From Cocos nucifera (lineage: Eukaryota; Streptophyta; Magnoliopsida; Arecales; Arecaceae), in contig QRFJ01000755.1 of the NCBI GenBank assembly GCA_006176705.1, forward strand, positions 1,301,525 to 1,365,524: DNA of 64,000 nucleotides. Direction: 5' to 3'. Shown here one piece after another: positions 1 to 12,475 of the stretch. Below the pieces are notes generated by a model that searched no databases, was not told the DNA's origin, and was given only the letters and a program-made list of their open reading frames with translations. Made by a program: the position numbers and the translations under genes. The first letter of the stretch is position 1. Every line of letters begins with the position of its first letter.

Positions 1-2019
1 AGTTAAAAAAAAAAAAAAAAATCACAGAATGGCACTTGAATAACCGCCGTATCAGTCCACTAAATCCCTCTTAAGCTCTTTGCTACAAAAGTGGAGATCT
101 AGTGTGTAGCACTATTCTCCTTGCGGTAGATATGTCTGATATCCAAGAAGATACACTTTTCCATCAATTTTCAAATGTCGTGTAGGAGCGGGTGCATAAT
201 AGCTGCCCTCATTTATCCTTGCATCCTATCCACTACTATGGTTGATTTTCTCTTGATGACAAGACGGTTAGGCCCAACCGTTAGTCTTGCATACGTGATG
301 CCCACTAAGGGCCACCTATAGCTTAGCCCCAGGGACAATAATGTTAAAGAGGTGGCTCTTGGCCGGCGCCGCCAACCTCGAGTCTAAACCTCAAATCACA
401 AATCCAACTTTGTCACTATTGCCAATTGCATTGCTATTAAAGTTGATCTTAAGAAAAATCGGAGATGGGCTCCTAAGTAATGAACACTAGTCAAACTACT
501 ATATGAGTAGATAAAGAGTCATAGGGGTCTTTAGTCATCAAGATCAATCTAGGGGATGACAAAGAACGATCTTAATAGCCTAAGTTAGAGCTCTCTCTTA
601 CATGAATCTCGCTAGTTGCCACCTTACCTTGAAGGCACCACCATTCCTAGCTAACCGAATGTAATAAACAATATAAGCAATATTAATGCGCAACAGCTAG
701 AGGTTTCATTCTCCTTGCTCCACCATAATGCCTTAAAAGAAGACTGAACAGGCAACATTGAGTGAACAAACCTAGGAAGAAACTAGTCAATTGGTAAATA
801 TATATGCATAACTATTGGAAGTGGAATAAGATATAGTCCACCATCTCATCATCCAACCCGCAGCAAGGGCAAGTAGACAGGAGATCTATACCTTTGTCCT
901 CAGCATTGCCCTGATAGGGAGGCGGCTCCACGCGACTTTTCAAAGAAACAAGTCGACTCTATAATGTACTTCGAGTCTTTAAATCCAAACTCCATCCAGT
1001 GTCTTAATTGGCTCCTCTTTATACGGATCATAGAGATCCCTGGCCACCACCATCCGGTATACAAGATGATTGTCGAATCCTCATGTCATGGCCACTATGG
1101 ATACGAATTGCATGGGACAACATCCTCTCATGGATAGGATATATTTTACTTCTTCATGTCATATTATCTTTTGTCATATAATGTAAACAAAGCTTTATTT
1201 ATTTATTTACTTTTTTATGTTGAGAAAAAGGAGGGGTTACCCAAGTGGTGCAATGAACATACTACTTCATATTTAACTAATATTTAAAACATTTGCAATG
1301 CTTTCTATTCTTCATGCAAGCTAGAATTGTCATGCTGCACTTAAAATTTAAACACTTATCTTAGTGTATCTGTCTAACCATGGGAAAAAGAATTATAAAC
1401 TTATACTCAACATAGACAAGTATTGTAGTTCCATCTAGGCTAACAAGCTGAGCTCAATTAATATATACAAGTTGGATGTATGATGCAAGATATCAGTAAA
1501 CACGTTGTATATAATTTTGGAAATCTAAATTGTTTCTCATCCCATTTTACATACTAATATCATATTTTAGGTGAAAATCAAGATATATTGGCTTATCCTA
1601 GCCGGGATAACCTAGTGGTTTGCTTGAAATGGTACAAACACGAGGTCTTGACAGAGACGAAAATCTCATATAAGCGAAATAAGTTGAGTTTTTTTTTAAT
1701 CAAATTATATAATTAACGAAATAAAATTATGAAGATGCATATCAATCCAATCGATGTCTATTTTTCATTGAGAGCCGTCTTTATCTGATATCAATTATTT
1801 ATGGAATTATCCTCCTAGAGGTCTTAATCTCTCATTTTCTATCATTTTAGGGTCACCCTCAAGTGAATCATAGATGCCTAAAAATATGACTTAACAAACA
1901 AGTCTCCCCATATATGTCTAATACTCATTCATCAGTCCTTATAAATTATTGCCTGGCATTATGAACTTGTGTTATAAACTTTAAACCTTCTTTGCTAAGT
2001 ATCCTAAAACTGCTTCTTC

Positions 2020-2050
<31 letters not shown>

Positions 2051-4594
2051 TTAATGTGGGGGGGGGGGAGACATAGTTATTAAGTTGCTTACGTTGCTTT
2101 TGAACCTATCAGTTGTTTGTCTGGTCATGCAAAACAAATTTCACTACTATTCACGCAAACGTAGACCATGGGAGGTCTCGTGGGTTCATATTTTGGGTCA
2201 TTCAATGTATAACATCAGCTGCGTATGGTGCCGCAAAGGACTGATGTACAACCAAGCAGAACCTAAAGGGGAGCATGGCACACAAGAAGCATCACCTGAA
2301 TTACTCAAGAGGTCTAATGTAAATTAAACGGATTTTGCTACCACTGACAAGTGACTCTTGAAGAAGTCCTCAAATTTAGAAATGAAATCATAAATGGTGA
2401 ATTAGAAGTAGGGCCTGTAACATTGAAGGGACCATTCTCTCGAAGCCAGATAAGTTGTATGATAGAGTCAAAATAAACTATCTGAGTCAGAATGGATTGT
2501 GCAAGTACTTGCTGGTTTTTCAAATATGGATCCGATTGAATTTAGAATGCACATTTTATTGGTAGGACTTGTTCTCAGGCACTCTAAATCCATCTAGATT
2601 AGAAGAAGGCAGCAAAGATTCCAAGAACCACCATTTGAAAAAGGGTCCTAAAAATAATCGTTCATCCAAAAATATATACTATACATTTAAAGGAGAATAA
2701 AAGTGCCGAATAATCGAACGGCCATGTTTACCACCCATCCACCTCCCCTCGTGGTCCACCCTCTCTCCAGCATTGGTGGATGCGTGTCAATGTCTGGAGT
2801 GTTGCCGATTAGGTGCGACAAGTGTCGAAGTGCATGAAAGGCCAACTGAATGCACCAGCTAAACATGTTACACCCGGGGAATGGTGCTGAGCATTGCCTG
2901 CCCGCTTCCTCTATGGACAAGGTCTGTCCCCCATGGGCTCATAGAGTGGTCCAACCATTTTCCCGGACTGTTTTGATCTATGACGGCTGTGGTTGGCGAC
3001 AGAGAGCGAAAGCGAGACGGTGACTTTGCCTCAGAGAGTAAATAATTTCGAGGTCAAGATTTCCTAGCCCATACGGTGAGCTTGTCTCGATGCAAAACAA
3101 AAACTAAATTTGGTGACGGAAATGGCGGCATGGCTGCCAAAACGGGCTCGAGCTCGGTTGGTCTTTTTTTTTCCCCTTCCTTCTGACGAGGGGATATCTC
3201 CGGAGGATTTCAATACAAGAGCTCAGCGGTGGTACTCCTAGCCGCGAATCATATGGACCGGCAACCTCCTGAGGCCAATGAGGGAGGGCTCAGCATGAGC
3301 ACCACGTGGCAGAACATGTTTTGATGAAGGCCAAACAAAGGACTCGTCAGCCCCTTGTTTGCAGAAAACACGAGCTAGCGGACAAGAGGACGTGGGTTGA
3401 GCAAGTTTTCTGAAGGTGACCAAAGCTTTGGATTTATTTAAGCTACAGCCCAAGCAGTCTTAGATCAGCTAATTAGCATCCTTCTTTGTCATCTGGAAGA
3501 CCCTGGATCCATCATCTTCGTCCATAAACAGATTAAATCAGGCACAAACACGTGCCCTACATGTCATATGTAAAGAAGAAATTACAGGGAAGTCGAGGGC
3601 TGGATCACCGGCATGCTCTAATGTCGCACGTCCATTTTCAAAACCATAGGCCGAAAGCTATAGGCGATGGGTGGTGGCCCTGTTTGCTGCCCATACGAAG
3701 GTCCAGAGCTACGATGGTTTTGGCTTCCAGATGTTAGGCAAATGAGGAAGCCAACTGAGATGGATACAGCTGGCGGGGGTCGTTGCTTTCCCAAAAGTAG
3801 ATGTCATAATTGCAATAATTTATACTTTATCATCCGTTTCATAGCTATTACTATTTGTCATTATTAGAAAGGCTATGGATTGCTTAATTCATGGCCAAGG
3901 ATAATTCATGTCTTCACACTCCAGTAAAGGCCCCACTTTAAAAGGGAAGCGTGTAGCTGAAAGTTTTTCGGTTTCTTCGCAGCGGCATTTCCGTGCAGAA
4001 ATGAGATAAGACGGTGCAACGACTGTGGTGGCGAGGGAGGGGATGTCACCATCACGGAGACAAGACCAGGAGAGAGGGGAGGGCCGCATGCTACCGCTAG
4101 CATGCGCCGTTCCTGCCCCCAGACATGTCGCTTTTTAGAGCATGTTAGATCCTAAAGGGAAAGCAGAGGCTAACGTGCGCATGAGATGGACGTAAAAAGA
4201 TGAGGACGGCGCGCTACAGAAAACCCGGTTCTGAGATGCCTGCTTGCCCTCTGGGACGATAATTTCCAGTCTATTGCCCGTCTCTGCCCTCGGCTTCCAA
4301 AGTCTGGGAAGTTTCGAGAGAGGGGCACTTCCGTCAATTTGCCCATTCGATTCGGACCATGAAAAGAAATGAGGAGGTTCACGGCGTGGGAGAGTACGCC
4401 GTCACCAAATCCCTCGTTCCTTTTTTTTTTTCAATATTATACTTTATCGAGATCTAAAAATATTTTTTTTTTTTTAAAAAAAGAAAGAGGGTATAATAAA
4501 GGTAGGAGAGAAACCTTTATTCTATCGCTTGTCATCGCTGTTTCCCTTCACGAAACCGCCGCTGCCGACGCTTTTTCAGTGTCAACGTAAACAC

Positions 4595-4625
<31 letters not shown>

Positions 4626-4869
4626 ATTAAAGCTGAGAAACGAAATATAAGAAAAATAATGTAAACGCGTACCAGATGCTTGAGGCTGGGGCTCCAAAAT
4701 TAATTATTTACAAAAGAAATGTTATTTTCTGATATCATATAAGTCGAGAGGAGATTCTCTTCTTACAAGCCCACAAAAAAGCGCCAGACAAAAAAAGCGG
4801 AAAATTTCCAGTTATATATTTTTCGCAGCAAAAAAAAAAAAAAAAAAAAAAAAGCCAAAAATTCGAAGA
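1..4869. other. Intergenic region without a recognisable gene
   Basis: No reading frame here has family resemblance, length or codon structure that supports a gene; open frames are under 100 codons. The sequence is moderately AT-rich, with homopolymer tracts: broken T runs at 2020-2052 followed by an 11-base G run at 2058-2068, an A run at 4595-4623 and another at 4830-4853. The last one lies just beyond the stop codon of the minus-strand DUF506 gene, so it reads as a T-rich stretch of its 3' flank. A possible short SINE-like unit is listed separately. Confidence 0.6.
1596..1700 (+). mobile_element. Possible tRNA-derived SINE fragment
   Basis: A stretch with GGATAACCTAGTGG near 1605 resembles the A box of the RNA polymerase III promoter found in tRNA-derived SINEs. 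About 30 bases later GAGGTCTTGAC is a weak match to a B box. The unit ends in a short T run (1689-1698), as plant Au-type SINEs often do. No target-site duplication was found and the B box is poor. It could equally be chance or an old fragment. Confidence 0.25.
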
Positions 4870-6195
4870 TCAGGGTTTCTCTTTGAGAACGGACGCCAAG
4901 CCGGTGACCATCTTCGCCCCCCTATCAGCGGCCTTCGGCTTCACCGCCGGCGGTTCCCACGGCAACGACGCCACCGTCACCTCCTCCGCTGCCGCCTCAG
5001 TGGTGGCAACCAATTCCAAGGCAACCATCGAAACGGTGGCGCTGCCCCCGCTGTTGTCAGTCTCCTTCTCATCTTCCGATTCCCCTCTCACTTCGACTTC
5101 TTCTTTGCCTTTCGATCGTTGTTCCTTGATTTTGATTTCTGGGGGGATGATCGGGGCCGCCCGCTCGTAGGAGGAGAGCCACTTGGCCCGCATGTACTCG
5201 GGTTTCCGCCACGGCGGAAAGTGAAGGCCCTTCTTCTTGAGGCTCTGCCGAGCCGCGTCGCAGACGACGGCCACGATCTGCTGCAGCCGGTGGTCCTTCC
5301 CGACAAAGATGGAAGGGAGCGCTTGAAGCACTGCCCGATAGCTCTTCGTCGACCGTGCGATCTCGAACTCCGATCGGAAGTCTACGTCCACCAGCAACCG
5401 CTCCCTGGCCACGATCACGTCCACGTACACATACTCCCCTGCCGTCGAGTGCAACCTAACGCCGTCAATCGATCGAACGAAGAAAAATAATAAAAAAGTT
5501 ACGGCGATTTGGAACGAACTCTACCGGACGGAAAGGAGGGGGATTTCTCCCAGCGAGACTTGCAGACGGCGGCGTCGTAGCCGAGGGTGCGGAGGCCGTC
5601 CGCGACGGCCCTTCTGGAATCTTCCTTCCCCTTGCCACCGATCCTAGTGTTCTCCACGATTTTCGACGCGTCCGCCAAGAGATTCCTCTCCGCCACACTC
5701 GTGCAGAGCACAAAACCCTGGAGAGCATGTCGATCCGATAGAAATGAGTAAAGATTTGGAATTCAAAGAAATAGAATCAGAAGCGATTGGAGATCGAAGC
5801 ATTCCTCCTACCTTGACGAACTCAGCGGCATCGGAGGTGGTGGGGATGATCGGAGGGCCGTCGCTGGTGGTGGCAGGGAAGTCAGTGTCCACGTCGGAGC
5901 TGTCGTCGCAGTTACCATGAAAGCAGTTGCAGCGGTGGCGGCCGCAGCGGGACGGCTTCTCGCTGTTGTTGTCCTCCATGAAGCTCTCGACCATGTTGTC
6001 CAGGCACAACGAGCTCGGCTCCGGATCGCCGGCGGCGGCAGCAAGCTTCTCCGCCGACGAGATCCTCCGCACTGCCGGGAATTGGAATTGCCGCTCAAAG
6101 AGTCGCTTCAGCCGTGATTTTGCCACCGGCTTGACCCGCTCGCTCCTCAGAATGTCCTTCGCATCGATCGGTTGGATCTTCATCGGAAACGGCAT
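4870..6195 (-). CDS. DUF506 family protein (PDDEXK-like nuclease fold), three exons
   Basis: Exons by GT-AG junctions: 6195-5812, 5717-5525 and 5438-4870, separated by introns of 94 and 86 bases, giving 381 residues. The family (plant DUF506, PF04720) has a predicted PDDEXK-like fold. Some Arabidopsis members are reported to restrain root hair growth; the biochemical role is unsettled. Residues about 84-96 form a Cys cluster (CGRHRCNCFHGNC) before an acidic DDSSDVDTD stretch. Exon 2 carries the core FVLCTSVAERN and CKSRWEKSPSFPSG. Exon 3 continues with GEYVYVDVIVARERL, VDVDFRSEFEIARST, LPSIFVGK and GLHFPPWRKPEYMRAKW, all family hallmarks. The C-terminal ~90 residues are acidic then Ala/Glu-rich. 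The exon 3 acceptor at 5439-5440 was chosen because it alone joins PSFPSG to EYVYVDV in frame; an AG at 5456-5457 would shift the frame. The initiator ATG at 6195 begins MPFPMKIQPID, a typical family start. No defect is visible, so the gene looks functional. Confidence 0.93.
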
Positions 6196-6850
6196 AGTTT
6201 CCCCCTAAATCCAGACGCCCTCACTCCTCAATCTCTTTATCCCAACCCAAACTACAGAAATCGATAAAAGACAGAAATCGAGAAAAAAACCATTACAGCT
6301 CTATTTCTAAACCTCCAAAATTCCTCCCTTAAATCGAGGCAAAAATGCTCGAATCGAAGCTCTGACACAAGATCGCAAGAAATCCTAATACCATAACCCT
6401 ACGAAAACGACTCCAGAGCTCGAATTAAAGCAACAACCAAGAAAACTCGGATGAAAGGAAAGGCGATCAAGAACTCATCAAAGAAAAGAGTGGAAAAGAA
6501 GAAAGCAAAACATCGCGACCGACGCCATTAATAACCCATCCATGCTGCAATCGCCGCGCTCGATTTCCGAAGCAAGAAGAATGGAATAACTTCCCGCCGC
6601 CATAAAGCGTGCGACTTTCGGAGTCCTCCGGTGACGGTCCGGCGATACTACCGGCCAGAGAATTCGAATCTCCCGTTCATCTATTCAGCCTTTTTTTCCC
6701 CGATGAGGGCTATCGGACTTCTATGGGGTTGGAGTTGGGAGGCAGAGGAGAAGAAGAAAACGGGGGTGGTGTGGGGATTTTAAAGGGGAATTGGGGGAGT
6801 GGAAGTGATGAGTAGGGCCGGCTTGCCCACGTGGAGGATGACGTGTCCGA
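6196..6850 (-). promoter_or_regulatory. 5' UTR and probable promoter of the DUF506 gene
   Basis: This lies directly upstream of the ATG on the minus strand. It is pyrimidine-rich on the gene's strand near 6730-6760, as plant leaders often are. A TATA-like ATTTTAAA on the plus strand at 6777-6784 (TTTAAAAT on the gene strand) would place the start about 30 bases further downstream and leave a leader of roughly 550 bases. No splice pair within the leader could be fixed. The TATA assignment is a guess from position and composition. Confidence 0.35.
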
Positions 6851-8379
6851 GGTTAATCCATAAGCGTAGAGGACTGGTGGTAGCTCGCCTACGTGCCGAA
6901 GCCCGTGGGGATGGTTCCCACCTTCCACCACGATCTCGTCGCGTGTCCTTCACCGGTGCCCCATAGATTGAAATGTCCAGTATACCCTCGTTGCTTCTCG
7001 GTTATTACGTGCTGTCGTGAACCTGGACGGGCAGATGGTCGAGGATGACAGGCAGTGGCATTTTCGTCGTTATCCGATATTCCGAGGGGTGGTTCCAGAA
7101 GCGTTTCGAGTTGTATCTTTCGCTGGAAAGAATGATTCACGTTCTTTCGCTACATCAACCGTTAGATCGCGCAATCTCAAAAAAAATTGAAAGCTTAGAG
7201 AGCTGTGGAATTCATGATCGAACGGTTGAAGTCGTAAAGGAAGATTAATCTTTCGCGCAAACGATACAAGCCGAACGAGGGGAAGAAGGTGCGAGGGTAT
7301 ATTCTCTTATCCGTTCCAGCCAGTACCGGCCAGTGGTTTCGCGGGCGCGGTCCATGGGTTCACACTTGGACGGATGTTATCTAAATCGTTAGTCACGTCA
7401 CAGTTTTGTACTTATCCTTTCTAAAGATATAAAATTTATAATGCACTACGTATTAAGCAAAGCATAGTACATAATTAAATTCCTTGTGATCAAGGTTTAG
7501 CTTCTAAACTATAATTGGAACGAGTTTAGAATAATGAATATTACCTTTCACGTGCATTCACACTTCAATTCTCTACAACTAAGATGTGGCGTCTTTGAAC
7601 CGTAAGGTTGCAAGTGGATTAGCATTGATCAAGTTAATCAAGATCAGATCTAATTTGCATCAGATTTTGATATGTGGTTTCCATCCATTAGTACAATTAA
7701 TTTATTCTGTTTGATGAATTTCTGATTCAAGTCTAGCTTGTTTCTATAGAATCTCAGGTAGCATATGATTGAAGCTTGAATCTTATGATCTTATATGTTT
7801 AGGGCGACTCCATCCTTTTTTTTTTTTTTTTTTGGTAACATGGCAACTCCATCTTTTAGAGGCTCAATTCAAAATTCTCGACTAACTTATGTAGTATCGA
7901 TTCTAGTCCAATGAAGTTTGATTTGGTGAAATGGAATTCCATGAAACCTATTCCCGACTTGACACGCCTGATTTTGCATTTGTCGGATTAATACCCATCC
8001 AAACTTCTTCCACCTTTATCCATCATCTACTGCCACCATACAAGTACTTGAGAATGTTTTGGTGTCCATCTTTTTGAGCAAATGCAGATGATTCATCGTA
8101 GAGCTTTAACCATGAAAAACTCACCCTCTAGTCTCCCAACAGATTAGAGATGGCAATTTTAGTTGACCAGATACCAACCCAACTTGAATGGGATAGATTT
8201 TATTTGATTCCATTAAAATTCGAGGTGAGTATGGATTTTAGAAAAAATATCCAAAGCAGTTCAGATCGGATATGGATAATGATATGTTTCATCATAAATC
8301 TGATCCAATATAATTTTAATCTAAATTATCTTTTTAAAATTATAATTATTTTATAATATTTACATAATAAGTTTCTTAT
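6851..8379. other. Intergenic region, no gene seen
   Basis: Mixed-composition DNA turning AT-rich after about 7400. Open frames are short and unlike any family. A T run lies near 7819-7834. From about 8140 the sequence becomes repetitive and AT-rich with many GGATATGGAT-like words, grading into the repeat listed next. Confidence 0.5.
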
Positions 8380-8642
8380 TCGATCCAATCCGATCCAACT
8401 CAACATTTCTTACCAATCTGTCCTTATAAGATCCGCATCTCTACTTGACTCGATCTGAGATAGATATCGAAAAGATATGAATATGAGATTTTTAATTATA
8501 GGATGGATATGGATATTGATCAATCCAATCTATATTTGATACATTGCTAGTCTTACAATGGATAATGCTTTTTTACTTTTTTTTTTTAATGTATATAGTT
8601 TATTCCATCTGATCTTATCCAATTTGACCCATTTTATCTATC
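8380..8642. repeat. Decayed dispersed repeat, left copy (flanks gypsy element G1)
   Basis: A stretch here (GATCCGCATCTCTACTTG, then GGATATGGATATTG, then CTAGTCTTACAATGGATA) recurs in diverged form at 15074-15240 on the far side of G1, in the same order. So G1 inserted next to, or between, two copies of an older AT-rich repeat. The family is not recognised. Confidence 0.45.
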
Positions 8643-8647
8643 CAACC
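8643..8647. repeat. Target-site duplication of G1, left
   Basis: CAACC, identical to the five bases directly after the right LTR (15074-15078). Confidence 0.9.
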
Positions 8648-9647
8648 TGTTGGTGCAGAAATCCGTCATCGCCGGAGGTCGCCGAAATCGAGGCCGCTGA
8701 GCGCCGTCGGGGACCTGCAAAATGAAGTCCCGTTCGGAACCGGTGGGGGGTAGCTCCGGCAGGACCCTTTGACGGTCAAGTTAGTTTCCGGCCAACAGTA
8801 ATGGAGTGCTCGGAATGGGTTCCGGAGCTTAGAGATGAGGAGGAGAGCTTAGAGAGTCGAGAGTTCAGAGAGCTTAGCCTTGGCGTATCTGGAGGGGTCC
8901 CTTTATAGCGGAGCTTAGTTGATGGTGACGGCCATGCCGTCTGGCAGAGAGTCGTCGGGCAGCATGGAGTTCGGTACGGAGAGGACGGCATCGTCCGGTG
9001 GATCGTGGGAGCCATACTGGCACGTCGTGGGCCGCATGGAGTCCGGTACGGAGAGGAAGGCGTCGTCCGGTGGATCGTGGGAGCCATACTGGCGAGTCGT
9101 GGGCCGCATGGAGTCCGGTACGGAGAGGAAGGCACCGTCCGGTCTTGCTGCAGGCGACAGTTCGTCCAGAGGAGTTCGGCTTGTAACAGAGTTCGGCCGA
9201 AGGGGAAACCCGGGAGGAGCTCGGCTGGCTGAAGGGTCGGCCATCTGTAGAGTTCGCCGAGGGACGATTGCCGAGGAGTTCGACCGCCTGGGCTCGCCTG
9301 GAGTCGGTCCAAAAGGAAAACCCGGGAGGAGTTCGGATGGTCGAACGGGCGTCTGGGAGGAGTCCGTCTCCCGAAGAAGTCCTGCCACTTGGAGTCCAAG
9401 GAGCTCGGCCGTCAGGAAGCTCGGCTGCGGTGGGAGTTCGGCCCGGAGCCTGGCGCTGGGGATTCGGCAGCTAGGTAGTTCGGCCCGGACCTTGCGCAGG
9501 GGTTCGGCCCTCTAGGCAGTTCGGCCCGGACCTTGGTGCAGGGGAGTTCGGCCCGGCGCCTGGCGCTAAAGCTCTTCAGCGGCTACTGGTTGCATTGGGC
9601 AGAGCATCGGGGCTAGACTTCGGCGGGAGCGGGATTTATCCCCAACA
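8648..9647 (-). repeat. G1 3' LTR (left on the plus strand)
   Basis: 1000 bp, TGTTGG to CCAACA. It contains about two and a half to three tandem copies of a ~70-bp unit (about 8962-9140) built around GTGGGAGCCATACTGGC and CCGCATGGAGTCCGGTACGG, and a second half rich in AGTTCGG words. It matches 14020-15073 along its length, differing mainly by small indels. Long open frames here reflect GC-rich repeats, not genes. Confidence 0.9.
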
Positions 9648-9660
9648 CTTGTCCCCCCAC
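9648..9660 (-). other. Polypurine tract of G1
   Basis: Directly inside the 3' LTR. On the minus strand it reads GTGGGGGGACAAG, the expected primer for plus-strand DNA synthesis, and it fixes the element's orientation as minus. The adjoining ~80 bases match the same position in element D (38265-38350). Confidence 0.8.
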
Positions 9661-9984
9661 TTCCAAGTTCGAAGCTCGAAGGAAGGGAGTGCAGGAAGAG
9701 CGACTGCCGAAGTCTTCTTCCAGGCCCCGTGCTCGCTGCAGCTGAAGCTCGGGTGTAGGTCTCGTCGCCAGCCAATGTTGACGTCGAAGTTGAAACCGGG
9801 GCCCGGGGGAGACCTTATCTCTAGTCGATGTTTGGAGTTGAAGTGGGACTCGTTTCCAGCCAAAGTTGATGAAGCTGATGTTGAAGCTCTCTGGCCAAGG
9901 TTGACATGATAGCTTTCTCTAGCCGAGGTCGATGTTGAAGCCCCCCGGCCGAGGTCGTCGCGGGCCTCACGTCTATCCGCGGAC

Positions 9985-12475
9985 CTTATCCCTAGCCGGA
10001 GTCGATGCGGGCGCTCGGGGGAGATCTCATCTTCCTAACTGCGAGGTTAGCCCAGTTCCTCGGGGGAGATCTGATTCATAGCCGAAGTTGCTCGGGGGAG
10101 ATCTTATCTCCTGCGGCCGAGCTTCCCTTGGGGAGATCTTATCTTCTGCAGCCGAAGTGCGCGCTGGGGAGATCTTATCTTCCACGTCGAGCTTCTCTCA
10201 GGGGATCTTATCTCCTGCGGCCGAGGTTGGTGCTCGCGTTAGGACGAGGTTCTCCTCTTGTTCCTAACTAAGGTTGTTCATGGTTGCTCGGGAGAGATCT
10301 TATCTCTAGCCGAGTTGACTCGGTCGCTCGGAGAGATCTTATCTCTAGCCGAGTTGATGATCGTTTAGGACGAGGTTCTCCTCCTGTTCCTAACCGAGGT
10401 TGTTCCTCGGAGAGATCTTATCCTAGCCGAGGTTGACTCGGTCGCTCGGGAGAGATCTTATCTCTAGTCGAGGTTGATGATCGTGTTAGGATGAGGTTCT
10501 CCTCCTGTTCCTAACCGAGGTTGTTCACGGTCGCTCGGGAGAGATCTTATCTTCTTAGCCCCGGTCCCGGGTTGGAGAAGGGGCCTCGTTTAGGACGAGT
10601 TCTCCTCCTGATAATCGAGTGTCAGATCGCTCGGGATCTTAATCACGCCGAGGTTAAGTCGCCTCGGGATCGATCTCCTGCGCCACTCCTCGGGGAGATC
10701 TTATCTCGCTGGTCGAGGTGGTTCGCATTCTTGTTCCTAACCGAGTTGTTCAGGTCGCTCGGAGACTTATCTCTAGCCGGGACTTGATCGATCGGAAGAG
10801 TCGAGTTATCTCTAAGTGAGGTGATGCTCGATGTTAAGATGTTGTGAGTTCTTCTCCTGTTCCTAACCGAGGTTTTCACGGGCTCGGGAGAGATCTTATC
10901 TCTACCGAGGTTGACTCGTCGCTCGGGAGAGATCTTCTCTCTAGCCGAGTTGATCTCGTGTTAGGACCGAGCTTCTCTCTACTGACTTCAACTAATCCGA
11001 TGGTTAGTTCCTAACCGAGAATCCAGTCGCTCGGGAGAGATTTATCTCTAGCCGAGGTGGTGCTCGGCTAGATGAGGTTCTCCTCCTGTTCTACCGAGAT
11101 TGATTCGCGCCCTCGGAGAGATCTTATCTCAGTCGAGGTTGGTGCTCGTGTTAGGACGAGTTCTCACTCCTGTTCCTAATCGAGATGTTCCGTCGCTCGA
11201 GAGATCTATCTCAGCCGAGGTGATTCGTCGCTCGGGAGAAGACTATCTTCTCGAGTGTGCTCATGTAGAACGAGGTTTCCTCCTGTTCCAACCGAGGTTG
11301 TTCAGGTCCTCAGGAGAGATCTTATCTCTAGCCGAGGTTTAAACGGTCCGGAGAGACTATCTCTAGCCGAGGTGGTGCTCGTGTTAGGATGGTTCTCCTC
11401 CTGTTCCAACGAGGTTGTTCACGGTCGTCGGAGAGATCTTACTAACACAAGGTTGTCAACGGCGCCGGAGAGATCTTATCTCTAGCCGAGGTTGAGCTCG
11501 CATTAGGAACGAGTTCCCTCCGTTCAACCGAGGTTCACGGTCGCTAAGAGAGATCTTATCTCTAGCCGAGGTTGATGATCGTGTAGGACGGGTTCTCCTC
11601 CTGTTCCTAACGAGGTGTCACGGTCGCTCAGAGAGAGACTTATCTCTAGCCGAGTTGACTCGATCGCTCGGAGAGAATCTTATCTCTAGCCGGGTTGATG
11701 CCGCGCCTCGGGGGAGATCTTATCTCCCGGCCGAGCTTCCCGGGGGAGATCTTATCTCCTGCAGCCGGGGTCGCGCTCGGGAGATCTTATCTCCCGCGAC
11801 CGGCTTCTCTCGGGGGGATCTTATCCCTGCAGCCGAGTGCGCGCCTCGCGTAGGACGAGGTTCTCCTCCGTCCTAACGAGTCGCTGATCTTATCTCGTCG
11901 CTCGGGAGAGATCTTATCTCTATCCAAGGAGCAACGACGTCGCTCGGAGAGAATCTTATCTCTAGCCGAGGGATCCGCTTAGGAGGAATCTTCCTTCTAA
12001 CCGGGAGATGGTTAACGTGCAACGGCGGAGAGATCTATCTCTAGCCGGGTTGACTTCGGTCGCTCGAGAGAGAATGGGAAGAGATCTATTCCTCCTGTTG
12101 ATGCTCGCTTAGAGGTCTCTCCTCCTGTTTACCCGGTTGACCGGTCGCTCAGGAGAGATCTTATCTCTAGCCGCGAGTTTTGATAACCTCGCTCGGGAAG
12201 AGATCTTATCTCTACGTTGAAGCCGTGAGGATATCTCTAGCCGAGTTGAAAACTGTGCGATCTCGGAGGAGATCTTAACCTCCTGCGCCAAGAGATCTTA
12301 TCTCTAGGCTTCTCCTGCCAACCGAGAGGCGGAGAGATCTCCTGCGGTCCGCTAGCCGGGGGTATCTCTCTGAACGGGAGAGATCTTATCCTCCTTCCCT
12401 CGGGGAGATCTTATCTCCTGATCGGGGGTTGCTGCGCTTAGGACAGGTTCTCCTCCTGTTCCTAACGCGGCGATT
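9985..12475 (-). repeat. G1 internal tandem array with hairpin units
   Basis: Dozens of variant copies of two alternating modules. The first is GGAGAT-CTT-ATCTCC or AGAGAT-CTT-ATCTCT, a 6-bp inverted repeat around CTT (clean example at 10097-10111), followed by GCCGAGGTTG-like sequence. The second is GTTAGGA...TCCTAAC, an inverted repeat around a GAGG/CCTC core (example arms 10238-10244 and 10262-10268). The second module also forms the array in element D. Copies before about 10.55 kb are clean. Later ones carry many 1-3 base losses, which may be real decay or consensus error in a hard repeat. No protein-coding frame persists. Confidence 0.85.

Noticed and set aside
2085..4590. Short open frames of 60-80 codons in the left intergenic part
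   Set aside because: No start context, domain or codon bias; expected by chance at this density.
4883..6208. Open frames on the plus strand over the DUF506 gene (4883-5170, 5119-5490, 5917-6208)
   Set aside because: They are shadows caused by GC-rich codons on the other strand; they lack family resemblance and do not follow the exon structure.
8776..9515. Long overlapping open frames of up to 207 codons in G1's LTR, and their partners at 14250-15042
   Set aside because: They lie in LTR subrepeats, occur on both strands and are shifted between the two LTR copies by indels, so they are composition effects.
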